Assembly (NCBI RefSeq): GCF_030848805.1
Contig: NC_092358.1
Location: 27,943,720-28,007,719, forward strand
DNA: 64,000 bases
Direction of reading: 5' to 3'
From: Temnothorax longispinosus
Taxonomy: Eukaryota; Arthropoda; Insecta; Hymenoptera; Formicidae
Shown: positions 48,901-58,666 of the stretch, one piece after another
How positions within the stretch are numbered: the stretch's first letter is position 1
How the letters are laid out: the number at the start of each line of letters is the position of its first letter
Position numbers and translations under genes: made by a program
The notes under the pieces: model-generated
What the model saw: only the letters and a program-made list of their open reading frames with translations
Databases searched by the model: none
Told to the model about the DNA's origin: nothing

Positions 48901-51900
48901 CGCGTCGCTCCTTTTCCCGTTTCTCGCGCTCCTCTTTCTCGACAGCTTCCTTCTTTCGCTTTACCTGGGCCTTCTCCTCCTCCTGCTTCTATAAAACACA
49001 AGAACGCGGGCACAGGTGAGAAAAAAGGTTAAAACAAGCGTGTCGATCTGTGATAATGATGGAAACCAAGAAACTAGCAATCGTATCTTCCTCAGATGCA
49101 ACAAAAAATACTATTATGTTTGTAAATATTGTTAGCAAATAAGGATCTTTCTGATCATCATTATAAAAATGAGAACGCATACTAATTACTGAACAAAACT
49201 TCAAATTAAAAATTCGCAGCTATTCCAATCTGTTAAATACATTTTGCCAAATGTATGTCAATTGTTGAGATGTTTTTATTGCATTTTTTAACAATCAACA
49301 GAAAGGACGTACGCGTAAACAGAAAAAAGAATCGCATTTAAATCGCGTGTAAATGTCCATGTCACGATTCGTATACAGAACGATTACTAGTTGTAATAAG
49401 CCTTAATCATCTGACATAACGAATGTAGAGAGATGTTCATTTCAATATGGTATACTCACTCCACTGGAGTATGCTCGATCGGCAGCATCTTACGCGAGAG
49501 AAATCTCGTTTACATATCAATTACCTAAGTGCAGGTACAAATGTTTGGATACAGGCATAAGAGTTATCTTAAACTCTAGCTTATAATTTAAATACCTTAA
49601 CGCTATTAACAGATGCATCGCAGAGGCCACCCAATGTACTTACAACATTGCAAATGTGCCTGTAAAATCGATAGTGTCTAAATCTATGATAAAATCTAAG
49701 AGCTTGAAAGGGGTCTTGAGATTATTTAGACATTCTTGATCAATATTCAATAATTATTAGAAAGTATTATACCAATCGGAAGCGCAGTCATCACGAAGAA
49801 GGGTATCCCACCAAAACATCTTTTCACATTTGCCAAGAAACTGTCTCACACTGTCTGACAACATTTGTTTTCCTCTGGTAATGGTTACACGCGTTATGGC
49901 AGCCGATGCAGCAAACTGTTGAATATCAAATGCACAATAGTTTGCCCACCGTTATCGTCCCGTGTTATAAACGCAACGTCTTAGAAATAAATTAGTGTGA
50001 TTCATCCTTATTCTGTTATACTACTATCCAAAAATGGGTTACTGTTTGGAAAATCGATCCCGACGTTAAATTATTGCGCGATCATTATATGAGATTAAAA
50101 CGTAATCTGCTCACAATATTTGAATATAAATATTTATATTTAAATAAAATATTCTACAAACAAGTATAATCTCTATTAGTAAAATGCTACTCGTTACACT
50201 ATTATACATTTTTTTTCTCTACTATTCTTCCTGACGTATGTAATTATAGAAATGATATCGCTACAGTATTGGCATATTTGCTATTACAATAATCGAATTT
50301 GAGAAAATGTAGCTCTTTTAATCTTTTATCGTTCTCATCATTGACAATGATATCCTACTACTGTTTTACACAATCGTCTCGTCAGCATGACACATAGAAC
50401 GTAAGCTATCTCGTCCATACGGTAACCCATGATTTTAAAGCTCTAACAAGGGTAGAATAACTCAGTGCATAAAAGTAGATGCACATTGTGAGGAGAAAAT
50501 AGACTGCTGAAACATGAAACGTGGTCAAAAAGGTATTTCTCAGACTGAGCAGTTGACTAGCAAAAATACTACAAGAACCGAATGCTTGTGTTGGCTCATG
50601 GTTGTGGAGTTTACTCACGGTGTGAAGTTGACTTGGTCAGTCAGTGTGGTGGTACCGGAGAATGGAGGAGCGCGCACCTAGGTACTACATGTCTGATCGA
50701 GACGCTGACAGAAGCTGTTTACACAAAATAAAGACAACAACTGAACAGTCGCCATTTGGTGATGGACAAAATCAGTTTCATTGTGTGTAGCGCACAGAGA
50801 GAGTCTCCCGGCCCTAACAAATAGTCTATCCCAAAGATGTAAAAAGATGTAAAAAGTGTGTCAGCGCCAAAGTGTGTTTTGTTCAAAATGATAATACGTT
50901 CCAATCCTAGGCTGTGTGCGTGAAAGCAACCTGGACAACCGCTTACCTACGTTCGATATGCGAATACTAGACTGCTAGGCGTCAACACGAATAATCAATG
51001 TAACATCCGTAAACGGCAAACAATCGTTCCTCGTCGTTCATCTTAATTTGATACAGAATCGGATACACGCGTGTCTCTTGCGAAAAAAAATTAAGTAGAG
51101 AGACAATGTATTGCTTCGTTAATGTAAACGCGATACACGATAATGCGTATACATGGTGATTAACAAGAAACAAAACATTTAAAGATTTTCTTTAGACTTG
51201 AAGATGTTGAGGCATGACCAGAACAAGATCTTGAACATTGGGTCGAATCGACCAATAACTCTCTAATTCTGTTATAAAAATATCTAATTAAAAAAGATCA
51301 ACTAATTCTAAAAAGTAAAGATCTTTTAAAAGATAATTTTTTATCCCCACAGTCAGAGTTTCCAAAACCATCTAAATTTTATTCTTTTTATATCTTTGAC
51401 ATTATAGAGAAATATTTAGTTGTTCTGTTTCTAGTGATTCACCTTATAGGAGTAACCTCCATTCCTATCCTCTAATGCATTAATTAGTTCTTATTTTAAA
51501 TAAATAAATACTTATAACGTTTGATACGAGCATACATTCGATAATTCACTGTAATTTGCAGCAATGTTAGTTGATAAATTATTTTGATCTTAATGCGTAT
51601 TCATAATTAACGAAAACAAAATATTGATAGATCAAATAAACAGATGCTCGGAATATATTCGGCAACCATGTATCGAATAAAAATTGTGTTTTACTGTAAA
51701 AACCAGATATAGCTGCACAACAGATAAAAAGAACTCATTATTTCAGCGCACCATTTTGGCAGATTAAAACATATTTTGGACATTAATTCCTAGCAGTTTA
51801 GTATGACATATACAGAAGTAGATAAAGTTAGTTTAGTGCCAAATAAATCGTAATGGTATCTTTCTCTAAACGTCAAAAGTATAATAGCCGCAATGTAGCA

Positions 51901-54900
51901 TACTGTATTTACGACGAATCAGTAAAACAGAATACCAAGAGAAACAAACTGATCAGCTACATGTCGCCAGCTTGTCGCGGAGAGCTATGAGTCTCCTTCT
52001 TAATGTATTGCGCATTTCTTTTTTTTTTTTCATGTTTGGTTGTTTGGATTATACTCTGACTTACCAACGAGCCTGCAGCCGCCTGCGAAAATACGAGGGA
52101 TGTGCTGTGATTGACTCCCTTCAGAGCCAATGAGTGAGTGAAAGGGTGGTCCCCACACACAGCATTCCTAGGCGTGTGCGTTTGCTGTGTGCGACGCACG
52201 CTGCCTGTTATTATAATTATAGCAACGAGTCACGGCTCCAATTGTTCAGAGCTAATATAGCACACACGCACTTTACCACAAATTACTTAAAAGCTACGAC
52301 TTTCGAGATACTCGTAATCTTCTCTTGTATACATATATCCAAATACATTTTTTTACATTTTAAGTGTACACAGAGAGAAAGACAGAGAAAGAGAGAGAGA
52401 GAAAGAATCTAATTACCAGCGTCTGCGATAGAATGTGTATGCAATTGGACACTTTCAGTACTCGCATTGCAACAAGAGCTCGTCAATTTGCATCTCCATG
52501 TTTTATCATTTAGATCATGTGTTACACTAGCGTGAACGTAATGAATCGTGTCCAATCGCAACATACATACGAGGTAGATACTAGCGGCAATTCATTGACA
52601 AACATTAAAAGATGAGTTCTTTCTTTCGTGTATAGCATCGTTGTAATAACTGTTGTATACCTCTGATTTCATCTAAATCAACAAGATGTAACAATGTTTT
52701 TTTTTATACATTCAATATTCTCAAGCTTTGCGAAAATTTTACGTACGCAAACTATATCCGATCGGCGTCATTGACATACTCAAATGTCATAAACTTGTGA
52801 ATGAACCGATAGATGCGTAAAAAAATTAACATTATGTAAAAACAACAATCAACAATAATACAAAGTATTACAAACATATACTTGATATTCTGAAAATAAA
52901 AGATGAAAAGATGTTTTCCAAAGTTTTATATCAAGATGATAAAGAAAAAGACACAAGAAGATGAAAAATAAAAATATCAATACTCAGAGAAAAATATACG
53001 GATACATCATACATTATCGCTAATATATGAATAGCACAATTAAATCACAGTTATTTATCTGACCTTGCTGCATCTGGAATGCATTATTTTATCTCGTTGA
53101 ATTTCCATTATTTTACAGTGTAATGACTAATGAGATCAATTGTAAAAAGATATGTTTATAATGCTTCGTAAACCGAGTGTTACACATAAACATCAATTTC
53201 CTCGTGGATTGATAAATGAACAAATTTTCAATATATTTTTTAAGAGAGAGATCAAAATTCCGTCTTTTATTACGTCTAACGCGACAAACTTTTTATGATT
53301 ACAAAAAAGAAAAAAGATAAGACTAAGAAAAAAAAGATTTAAAGATACACGTAATAATAATATAATAATAATAATTACCTTCATGACCTCCCTGAATTTG
53401 CCAATTTCTCGGGTAATCAAGTCTCTTTTACTCTCTTCTATCTCTGCATCATCCAGGTTTAAGGATTTAGCTACCATTTTTGTCTGGTGTTCCTCTGCGA
53501 CAAATTACAGTAAGAAACTCACGTGTCCCTTGTACATAAGATTTAGCGACCATTTAAATAATTACCTGGAGCAACCTGAGCCATTTCTAGATCTATAGCG
53601 TGTTCTGCTATAATCTGGTTGATGCGAGCGAGCGCATCTGCGTCGACCACTCTCATGCCTTCGTCCATATAATCTTCACCCTCTTCGCCGTCAACTCCTT
53701 CACCGGGTACCTCGTCCTGTAGAGGCGATTGGCCACCTCTGAGTTTCTTCCTTCTTTCAGCTATAAAGCAAAGCGTTGGTTATATTTTATCCTATTTCTA
53801 TCTTGGTTTTTGTCACCTCTGCTGAAAGCTTACCTTTGAATTGGTCCAGGACTACCTTAGCTTTAGCGTCCACTTTAACAACGAGCTTCTTCGTGCCTAT
53901 TTCCATGTCATGGAGCAATCGGACTGCTCTGAGGCCCGCGTCCGGACCCGCGTATTCGCAAAAGCCGAATGCCTGTACTCTCTTCCAAGAGAGAACATGC
54001 CCACACGCTCCCAGAATATGTCGTATCATCACGTCGGGCGCTCTGTCCATTATGTTACCAATGAATACCGTGACAGGTGGGCCGGACTCTCTCTCGCGCC
54101 TTCGATTATTATCGTGGCGATTCTGATTGCGCGAGTAACGTACAGCCGGCGCGGAGGTCTGCATCGCAGATACGGGTGATGGAATCATCTATGTTTTATA
54201 AATGGTAGGATTCTTAATTATGCACATATCTACTCATGCACTCAGTTTTTCCCCTCCCTCTCTAATAGCACGATTAATTCATATTTTTACTTCGGTTAAC
54301 TAAGCATCAGCTACGGATTATCAAGTTGTCCATTCTGCTCTGCGTGTTACACATGCATTAAATAATTTAAAGAAAAATTTCAAAGAAAGATAACTTTTTC
54401 CTTTTTATGTACAAAGCTGCTTATAAACTCGTTCAAAGCACGTTTGTTTTCATATACTTGGAAGAAAATCTATGATGTAATAATTGTTAAACGATACGTA
54501 TCACTCTACAGCAATAGAAATGTGTAAATGCGTGCTTCACGTGTAGAAGATAATACAGCAAATGTATTAATCAATGCTACTTTCATTAGTCCCCATCTAC
54601 AACAGGTGCTTTAAGCCCTAGTCTTTGTTTTAGAAAGATATTACATGGGTTCTAAGCCTCTCAAGCCCTAAGCTTTTAAAAATGGGAGTTGGCCAACTCG
54701 CTTCGAGCTTAGAGCTTAGAGCAGCAGGAGGAACGCTCAAGGCTGGAAATACGTCACAGTTTAGAGCATAAAACATAAGGCTTAGGGCTTAAAACACCTA
54801 TTGTAGATGGGCACTTATGCATGTTGCGTACTGCGTTGTATAAAATTAATGCTCTCGCAGACACTTTATTGATGACAATTTCAAAAAAAAATATGTTCAG

Positions 54901-55136
54901 CGGTAGCAAAAGCAAAAGTTACTACACGCAAACTGGCTTAACTCTCGCGTCTAAACAAATACTTTTTACAAATAATCAATCAATATCGAAACACGTCTAT
55001 CATGCCCTAAAGAGGCAAATTTACTTACATGGGCCATAGGCATGACACCTCCTATAATTGGTGGTGGCGCACCAACCATGTATGGCATCGGAGGCATCCC
55101 TGGGATACCCATAGGCGGCTGACCAGGATAGGACAT
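45858..55136 (-). CDS. RBM25: RNA-binding protein 25 (splicing factor; eleven coding exons)
   Basis: Exons in transcript order: 55136-55029, 54188-53834, 53760-53566, 53494-53379, 48988-48774, 48513-47853, 47500-47080, 46862-46641, 46566-46394, 46177-46031, 45950-45858. All phases fit, giving 901 residues. RBM25 is a nuclear-speckle splicing regulator that in mammals influences 5' splice-site choice together with U1 snRNP-associated factors. Seen here: a Pro/Met-rich N-terminus (1-36), an RRM at about 75-145 with RNP2 VFIGNI and RNP1-like AFGFCEYA, a KRDLITREIGKFRE helix, a long Arg/Glu/Asp region (about 330-530), the EFLEDYDDDRDD motif, an acidic/His-rich stretch, KKRKLVPLDYGD, and a C-terminal PWI domain (about 812-901, PWI at 831-833). 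Domain order and length agree with animal RBM25. The identification is secure. Confidence 0.96.
46031..46177 (-). CDS. RBM25: RBM25 exon 10 (PWI motif)
   Basis: A 49-codon phase-0 exon, TLMEKRIRPWINKKIIEYIG to QGILDDVQM, carrying the Pro-Trp-Ile signature at residues 831-833. PWI domains bind RNA and partner proteins. The acceptor is CGTTTAG at 46178; the donor is GTAATT at 46030. Confidence 0.96.
46394..46566 (-). CDS. RBM25: RBM25 exon 9 (linker into PWI domain)
   Basis: It starts DYGDEKKKKTEE with the split Asp codon and ends KHIKSLIDKIPTDKNALFGY then QLDWALIDN. The last part is the helical lead-in to the PWI domain. The donor is GTAAGT at 46393. Confidence 0.95.
46641..46862 (-). CDS. 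RBM25: RBM25 exon 8 (Ser/Asn-rich, KRKLVPL)
   Basis: The acceptor is CTTGGTGTAG at 46863. It encodes NFVPFAMGSGGNRAS, an Asn/Thr-rich stretch, KKGRIDVKDVFNNDDDDD and KKRKLVPL. The basic cluster beside KDVFNNDDDDD corresponds to the KRKKLPVDSVFNKFEDE-type segment of vertebrate RBM25 and may include a nuclear localisation signal. The donor is GTAAGT at 46640. Confidence 0.94.
47080..47500 (-). CDS. RBM25: RBM25 exon 7 (acidic and His-rich region)
   Basis: The acceptor TTATTAG is followed by TTG AAA GCC (LKAEREEQYKPKPVITI). The exon has acidic patches, then an insert rich in His and Arg (HHHHHRRHHRHH), then SLDEDSRMSLVSEPEKTSG. The vertebrate counterpart is acidic, so the His run may be a lineage feature. 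The donor GTAAGT at 47079 leaves one base in the codon. The 352-base intron upstream holds only AT-rich sequence. Confidence 0.92.
47853..48513 (-). CDS. RBM25: RBM25 exon 6 (Arg/Glu/Asp repeats)
   Basis: About 220 residues begin SKERDRDRSRNDRDRD and continue as long runs of RE, RD and ER dipeptides (roughly residues 331-425). Less regular charged helix follows, then the diagnostic LKEFLEDYDDDRDDSKYYKG and a final DPAAEFER. The nucleotide repeat is mixed (CGT, CGA, AGA and GAG codons), suggesting selection on the dipeptide pattern and not recent slippage. The donor is GTAGGT at 47852. Confidence 0.94.
48774..48988 (-). CDS. RBM25: RBM25 exon 5 (Lys/Glu-rich, RS-like end)
   Basis: The acceptor is TTTTATAG at 48989. 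It starts KQEEEKAQVKRKKEAVEK, continuing the KFRE helix with no residue missing compared with the family pattern. It ends SSRRDKRRSRSR, an RS-type stretch. The donor GTGAAG at 48773 splits an Arg codon. Confidence 0.92.
48989..53378 (-). other. RBM25 intron 4 (4.4 kb) with candidate cassette exons
   Basis: It is by far the longest intron of RBM25; most of the others are 70-350 bases. It is AT-rich with a (GA)n tract near 52374-52405 and a short poly-T at 52018-52030. Several strong minus-strand donor-like sites occur (about 49459, 50618, 50943 and 52064), two of them downstream of credible acceptors. No separate gene is apparent. Confidence 0.55.
53379..53494 (-). CDS. RBM25: RBM25 exon 4 (KRDLITREIGKFRE helix)
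   Basis: This 116-base exon ends KRDLITREIGKFREVMK, corresponding to the conserved KRDLISREISKFRD stretch of vertebrate RBM25. The donor GTAATT at 53378 opens the 4.4-kb intron; it ends in phase 0. Confidence 0.94.
53566..53760 (-). CDS. RBM25: RBM25 exon 3 (acidic linker)
   Basis: It encodes ERRKKLRGGQSPLQDE, an acidic Gly/Glu stretch and ALARINQIIAEHAIDLE, which aligns by pattern with the RINQMIAEYVSELE region of human RBM25 (recollection). The acceptor is TTTATAG at 53761; the donor is GTAATT at 53565. The flanking introns are 71-73 bases. Confidence 0.93.
53834..54188 (-). CDS. RBM25: RBM25 exon 2 (RRM)
   Basis: The acceptor CATAG is directly followed by ATGATTCC in phase 0. A short RNQNRHDNNRRRERE basic stretch precedes the complete RRM (residues about 75-145). 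The loop between the RNP2-side sheet and RNP1 is short here (SWKRVQAFGFCEY). The donor is AAAG then GTAAGC at 53833. Confidence 0.95.
54189..55028 (-). other. RBM25 intron 1 (840 bases)
   Basis: It contains the inverted-repeat element at 54588-54815. The remainder is AT-rich and unremarkable. Confidence 0.7.
54588..54815. mobile_element. MITE-like element with 33-bp inverted ends, in RBM25 intron 1
   Basis: The ends AGTCCCCATCTACAACAGGT and GCTTTAAGCCCTA on the left are complemented on the right with a few mismatches (CCCATCTACAATAGGTG core). The interior has the palindrome GAGTTGGCCAACTC and repeated AGCTTAGAG units. No open frame. The target-site duplication is not clear. Confidence 0.75.
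55029..55136 (-). CDS. RBM25: RBM25 exon 1 (start codon, residues 1-36)
   Basis: It starts MSYPGQPPMGIPGMPPMPYM, matching the Pro/Met-rich start of animal RBM25. The donor is CAT then GTAAGT at 55028. A 5' UTR acceptor (TTATTGTTGCAG) lies 35 bases upstream of the ATG, ending at 55172. Confidence 0.93.
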
Positions 55137-56300
55137 GATTGTGACAAATTGATATTACAGCGATGAACACTCTGCAACAATAAGTTACACAAATGTTGAG
55201 CAAACAAGTAAGAATCAATTGTATTTTACAGATGATTAATGAATTTACAATCTCACAGGAATAATTATAGCAATTACAAAGTAACCGTTCATTATTACGT
55301 ATCAAGCAAATTGATCTTTCATTGAGTCATCTGAGTTTGACATAAGATGATAAAATTATACAAAAAAAAGTGATATCCTAATGTAACACCTTAGCAGTAA
55401 GTTGCTGATTGTCGGATAAGTACAATTATACAGGGAAAAATATTACTGCACGTATCGCAGCTTACAAAATGCAACTGTTGGAGATAAAATGGTGTCAAAG
55501 TACGAATTTAACTCTCATTTTGCACTTGTAAAAAAAAACATGAGAAAGCGCGAGATGCGAGACGTGAGACGCTCACTGCAACACGATACGCTGATCGCGC
55601 TTGATTCTTCTCACAAAGATACGTGATAATGCTCGAATGAAAAGTACAAATAAGTCACACGCGGAATTGATTAATCTGTGAATAGGACCCGACAAAACGT
55701 TTCACGTGCGTGCTGTATGAATGCGACAATAAAATACACATACATATATACATACACTCTTGCTCTTACTCCTCTTACTCTTTCTCTCTCTCTCTCTCTT
55801 TCTCTTTCACTATTTCTTTCTCTCTCCCCCCCTTTCCCCCGTCGCTATCTCTACAATCTCCGTGATCTATAGTTCAGTGTGCGGTCGCGATATATCTCCG
55901 AATTGGTTTGACAAAATTAAACGAAAACTGCAATCGGAAGATCGGACGCGTCGGCTCGGCCGTCGCAAAAGCGTGCCTCTGCCTCGCTCGACGCTCGCCG
56001 ACACGTTCGCGAACGCCCGACCCGACAGGGAGACGTCAAAGATGATGGATTTTAACCACCAACCACCAAGCACGGGGGGAGAGAGACTCGCTCCGCTCGC
56101 TCGCGGTCATACTCACATGGCCGGGCTGGTGGCTCGAGATCGCTGGTTATCGCGCTCAAGATCTACGTGTCATCTCGTTAATACCGTCGAATCGGGATAC
56201 GCGAATTCTCGCACGGAAAACGCGGCAAAATAGCCCACCGATTCCCAGCACAATCGGATACGCGATACAATTGCGGTATCACACGTCACCACGGCGTACG
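55137..56300 (-). promoter_or_regulatory. 5' UTR and promoter region of RBM25
   Basis: A 5' UTR acceptor ends at 55172, so 55137-55171 is untranslated exon. A strong upstream donor (GGCCAT then GTGAGTATG) ends a probable non-coding first exon at 56117, in CpG-rich DNA. Between them lies a (CT)n tract near 55781-55830. The transcription start is probably a little above 56117 (inference). The plus-strand open frame 55760-56233 is antisense to this region and not supported. Confidence 0.5.
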
Positions 56301-56436
56301 CGCGTTGCGTAGAGTTGCTTCGAGACGCGAAATGCGAGAGAGTTTGCTGAGTTTGCTTGTTGGTTGAGGTCGCGGCACCGCCATGCGCAGCGAGCCGATT
56401 TATTGGCGACGATGGCGACATCGAATTTGAATTGGA

Positions 56437-56524
56437 CGTGATCCTCCGATTAAATTCACTCTTCATCTCTTTCTAGGGGGACAGTTAGAAAGAGATGCAG
56501 AGTGATTTTAATCGGAGGATCACG
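56437..56524. repeat. foldback element, 39-bp near-perfect arms
   Basis: CGTGATCCTCCGATTAAA at the left is complemented by TTTAATCGGAGGATCACG at the right end, and the arms continue inward through the CTCTTTCTA/TAGAAAGAG stem. The central 50 bases (56456-56505) match, inverted, the inner hairpin of the element at 44143-44415. It lies upstream of RBM25, in the divergent region. Confidence 0.88.
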
Positions 56525-56781
56525 TTAATCGGAGACTGTGATTAAATGTTACATTTGAAAATGATTGAAAAATTCATGTTTCTGCCTTCGGAACGAACCG
56601 ACCAACCTCCGATTAATTTAATCGGCGATTAATTCAATCAGCAGGAATTATTACAAAATTTCTAACAAAAATATATGGTCTCTTCAGGCCGACCTCAACT
56701 AAACTTCAATTAACTAATTGAAGTTGAACCAAAATTAAAATTTATCTACATAGAAATGGACATTATTTCATGCGCGATATT

Positions 56782-56908
56782 GGCCGCGTTCAGCAGATAC
56801 AACTGTTGAGTTCGTCTTATCAACACTCTACGTTGATTGGTTGGTTCTAAAAGTAAGAGCCAATCACGTTCGATTGCTACTCAGCGGCTTGGTCTGCTGA
56901 ACGCGCCC
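56782..56908. mobile_element. short MITE-like element with GGSCGCGTTCAGCAGA ends
   Basis: The left end GGCCGCGTTCAGCAGA is matched by TCTGCTGAACGCGCCC at the right with one mismatch. ATT lies immediately outside both ends. The 127-bp element is non-coding and sits between the promoters of RBM25 and the next gene. Confidence 0.65.
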
Positions 56909-58200
56909 ATTAAATGCGTGCCACAATGCGGCCAACCGTAAGAAACGAAAGCCGTTTACTCGAACCATTTGACACTACTGTCTCCCTCGTCTTTTATTCA
57001 ATCTACACTAATCTACAGATTCAAAGTTCGTGGCGTCGGCTTTGTTATCGTTCAAAATTTCTCGAGTTTGAGAAAAACCTCGAAAACTCGCACAATTTTC
57101 ATATCGTCTCGTCGACAACGGCCTCCTTCACGTCGAAGGATCTCGCTGATCTCGCATCTCGCAACCGTTCTCGCTCGTTTGCTCCTTTACCTGATACCTA
57201 CATCTACATTTTCTGCACTTCTCCAGGATCTATTTCCTTTATCATGGATATACCGTTTCACTTTGAATTTCAGGACAAGATATGACCGAAACTAATAAAT
57301 CTACGTATAAATAATAGTGTATGTATGTATATGTTACAGTTCCATCTCTTCTTCATAATTTTCTACAAGCTTTTCTTTCGAAATCCATGTACATACGTAT
57401 ACATATACATACGACGTTTGATTTTAAATGCAGTAAACGTAATCTGTTTCCTCTATCCCTCCCACTCCACCTTGTGTATTTTCTTTGCCCTAACTGCTTT
57501 TCCCGTTTCCTTTTAAAAGCAGGACCGGAACGTGGTCGAGCTGCCGCGGCGTCAACATCGGCTAACAAATCCGTCTTCATTTATCGCATACTCGTAGCAA
57601 AAAAGGCACAACGCGTTGAAAAAAAAAAACGACTTGAAAGAAAAACGGGGGAGGAAACGAGGCGCAACAGGTATGCGTTCAATTCGAGAAGTCATTTTTC
57701 CGATTCTTCCACCATTGTTTACCCAATTGTCATTCCTGTTTTTCTATAGTAGTATAAATACCGTCCCCAAGTGAGATCGAGAACTAATTCGATTGGACGC
57801 TCATCAGTAGATTTTAATCATCATTATTTGCGAAATTTTATCTCCATTCGTCACCGTCCCCAGGGCCCGGTCAGCCCGGTGTCCGGAGTTCCAGAACGCC
57901 GAGGGCGACGGCGGTGACGCGACACGGCACTGCGGCCAGTACAAGATGGTCGACGTGCCTTTGACCGTGTCGCGCTGACGGTGGGCCGCCTGCCGACGCG
58001 AGACTGTGCGTTACCCCGCGCAACCCGAGAACGAGCCCCGCCGTGCCCGGAGACAGAGACGCGCCCCGGGGACGCCGACGTGCGCGACGCTAAATGGCTA
58101 TCGCGGGATAAAGGGCGTACTTGGGTACGTATCCCGCGGGTGCGGGAGCCGCGTGGGTGTCGGAGGAGACGCGGGATTGAGACCAATCGACCGCGATCCA
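56909..58200. other. intergenic region between divergent genes
   Basis: 1.3 kb with short open frames on both strands and no recognisable gene. A TATG/ATAC-type simple repeat lies near 57318-57332. GC and CpG content rises sharply from about 57860 towards the next gene. Confidence 0.5.
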
Positions 58201-58626
58201 CCTGTCAATACTGGTCAATACCTAGCGCGCACAAAGTGCGACGGGTGCGCGCGCGCGCGCAAGCGAGTGAGCGCCCGAGCGAGCGTCTGTCTGCCCGCGA
58301 ATAAAATTCGTCCTTTGTCTTTTTGAATTCCTCCACGGGAGCATTTCGATCCCGAGACGCGGGCAGATCTCTCGCAATTGCAGATCGCGAGAGAAACACG
58401 GAAGAGGAGAACCGCGTCGCCGCCGCGGGTTCCCACGGCGCCTCCGAATGAGCGCCCCGTCGTCGCCGTCGCGCGCTTCAATCTCGACCCTGCGTGCAGG
58501 GTCCGGCTCGTCGCCACGCGTTTCTCAGGCCGTACTTTTCGACTGTTGCAGTCCGTGCAGTGTTTCTCGAGAAGAGCGAGGTGCGGCCGCGCGAGGATAC
58601 GGCCCCCGAGAGGGACGCGAGAAACG
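58201..58626 (+). promoter_or_regulatory. CpG-rich 5' region of the unnamed plus-strand gene
   Basis: Strongly CpG-rich DNA with a (GC)n run at about 58248-58260 leads to the proposed ATG at 58627. It probably holds the promoter and 5' UTR. No TATA box is evident. Confidence 0.5.
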
Positions 58627-58666
58627 ATGGAGAAGCGGCAGGAGGTGCTCGCCCCGTTTTCCTCCG
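58627..58666 (+). CDS. unnamed gene, exon 1 (start codon)
   Basis: ATGG start with A at -3 (ACGATGG), thirteen codons, then TCCG and the donor GTGAGT at 58667. Leaves one base (phase 1), which joins to AC of exon 2 to make Asp. Confidence 0.65.
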
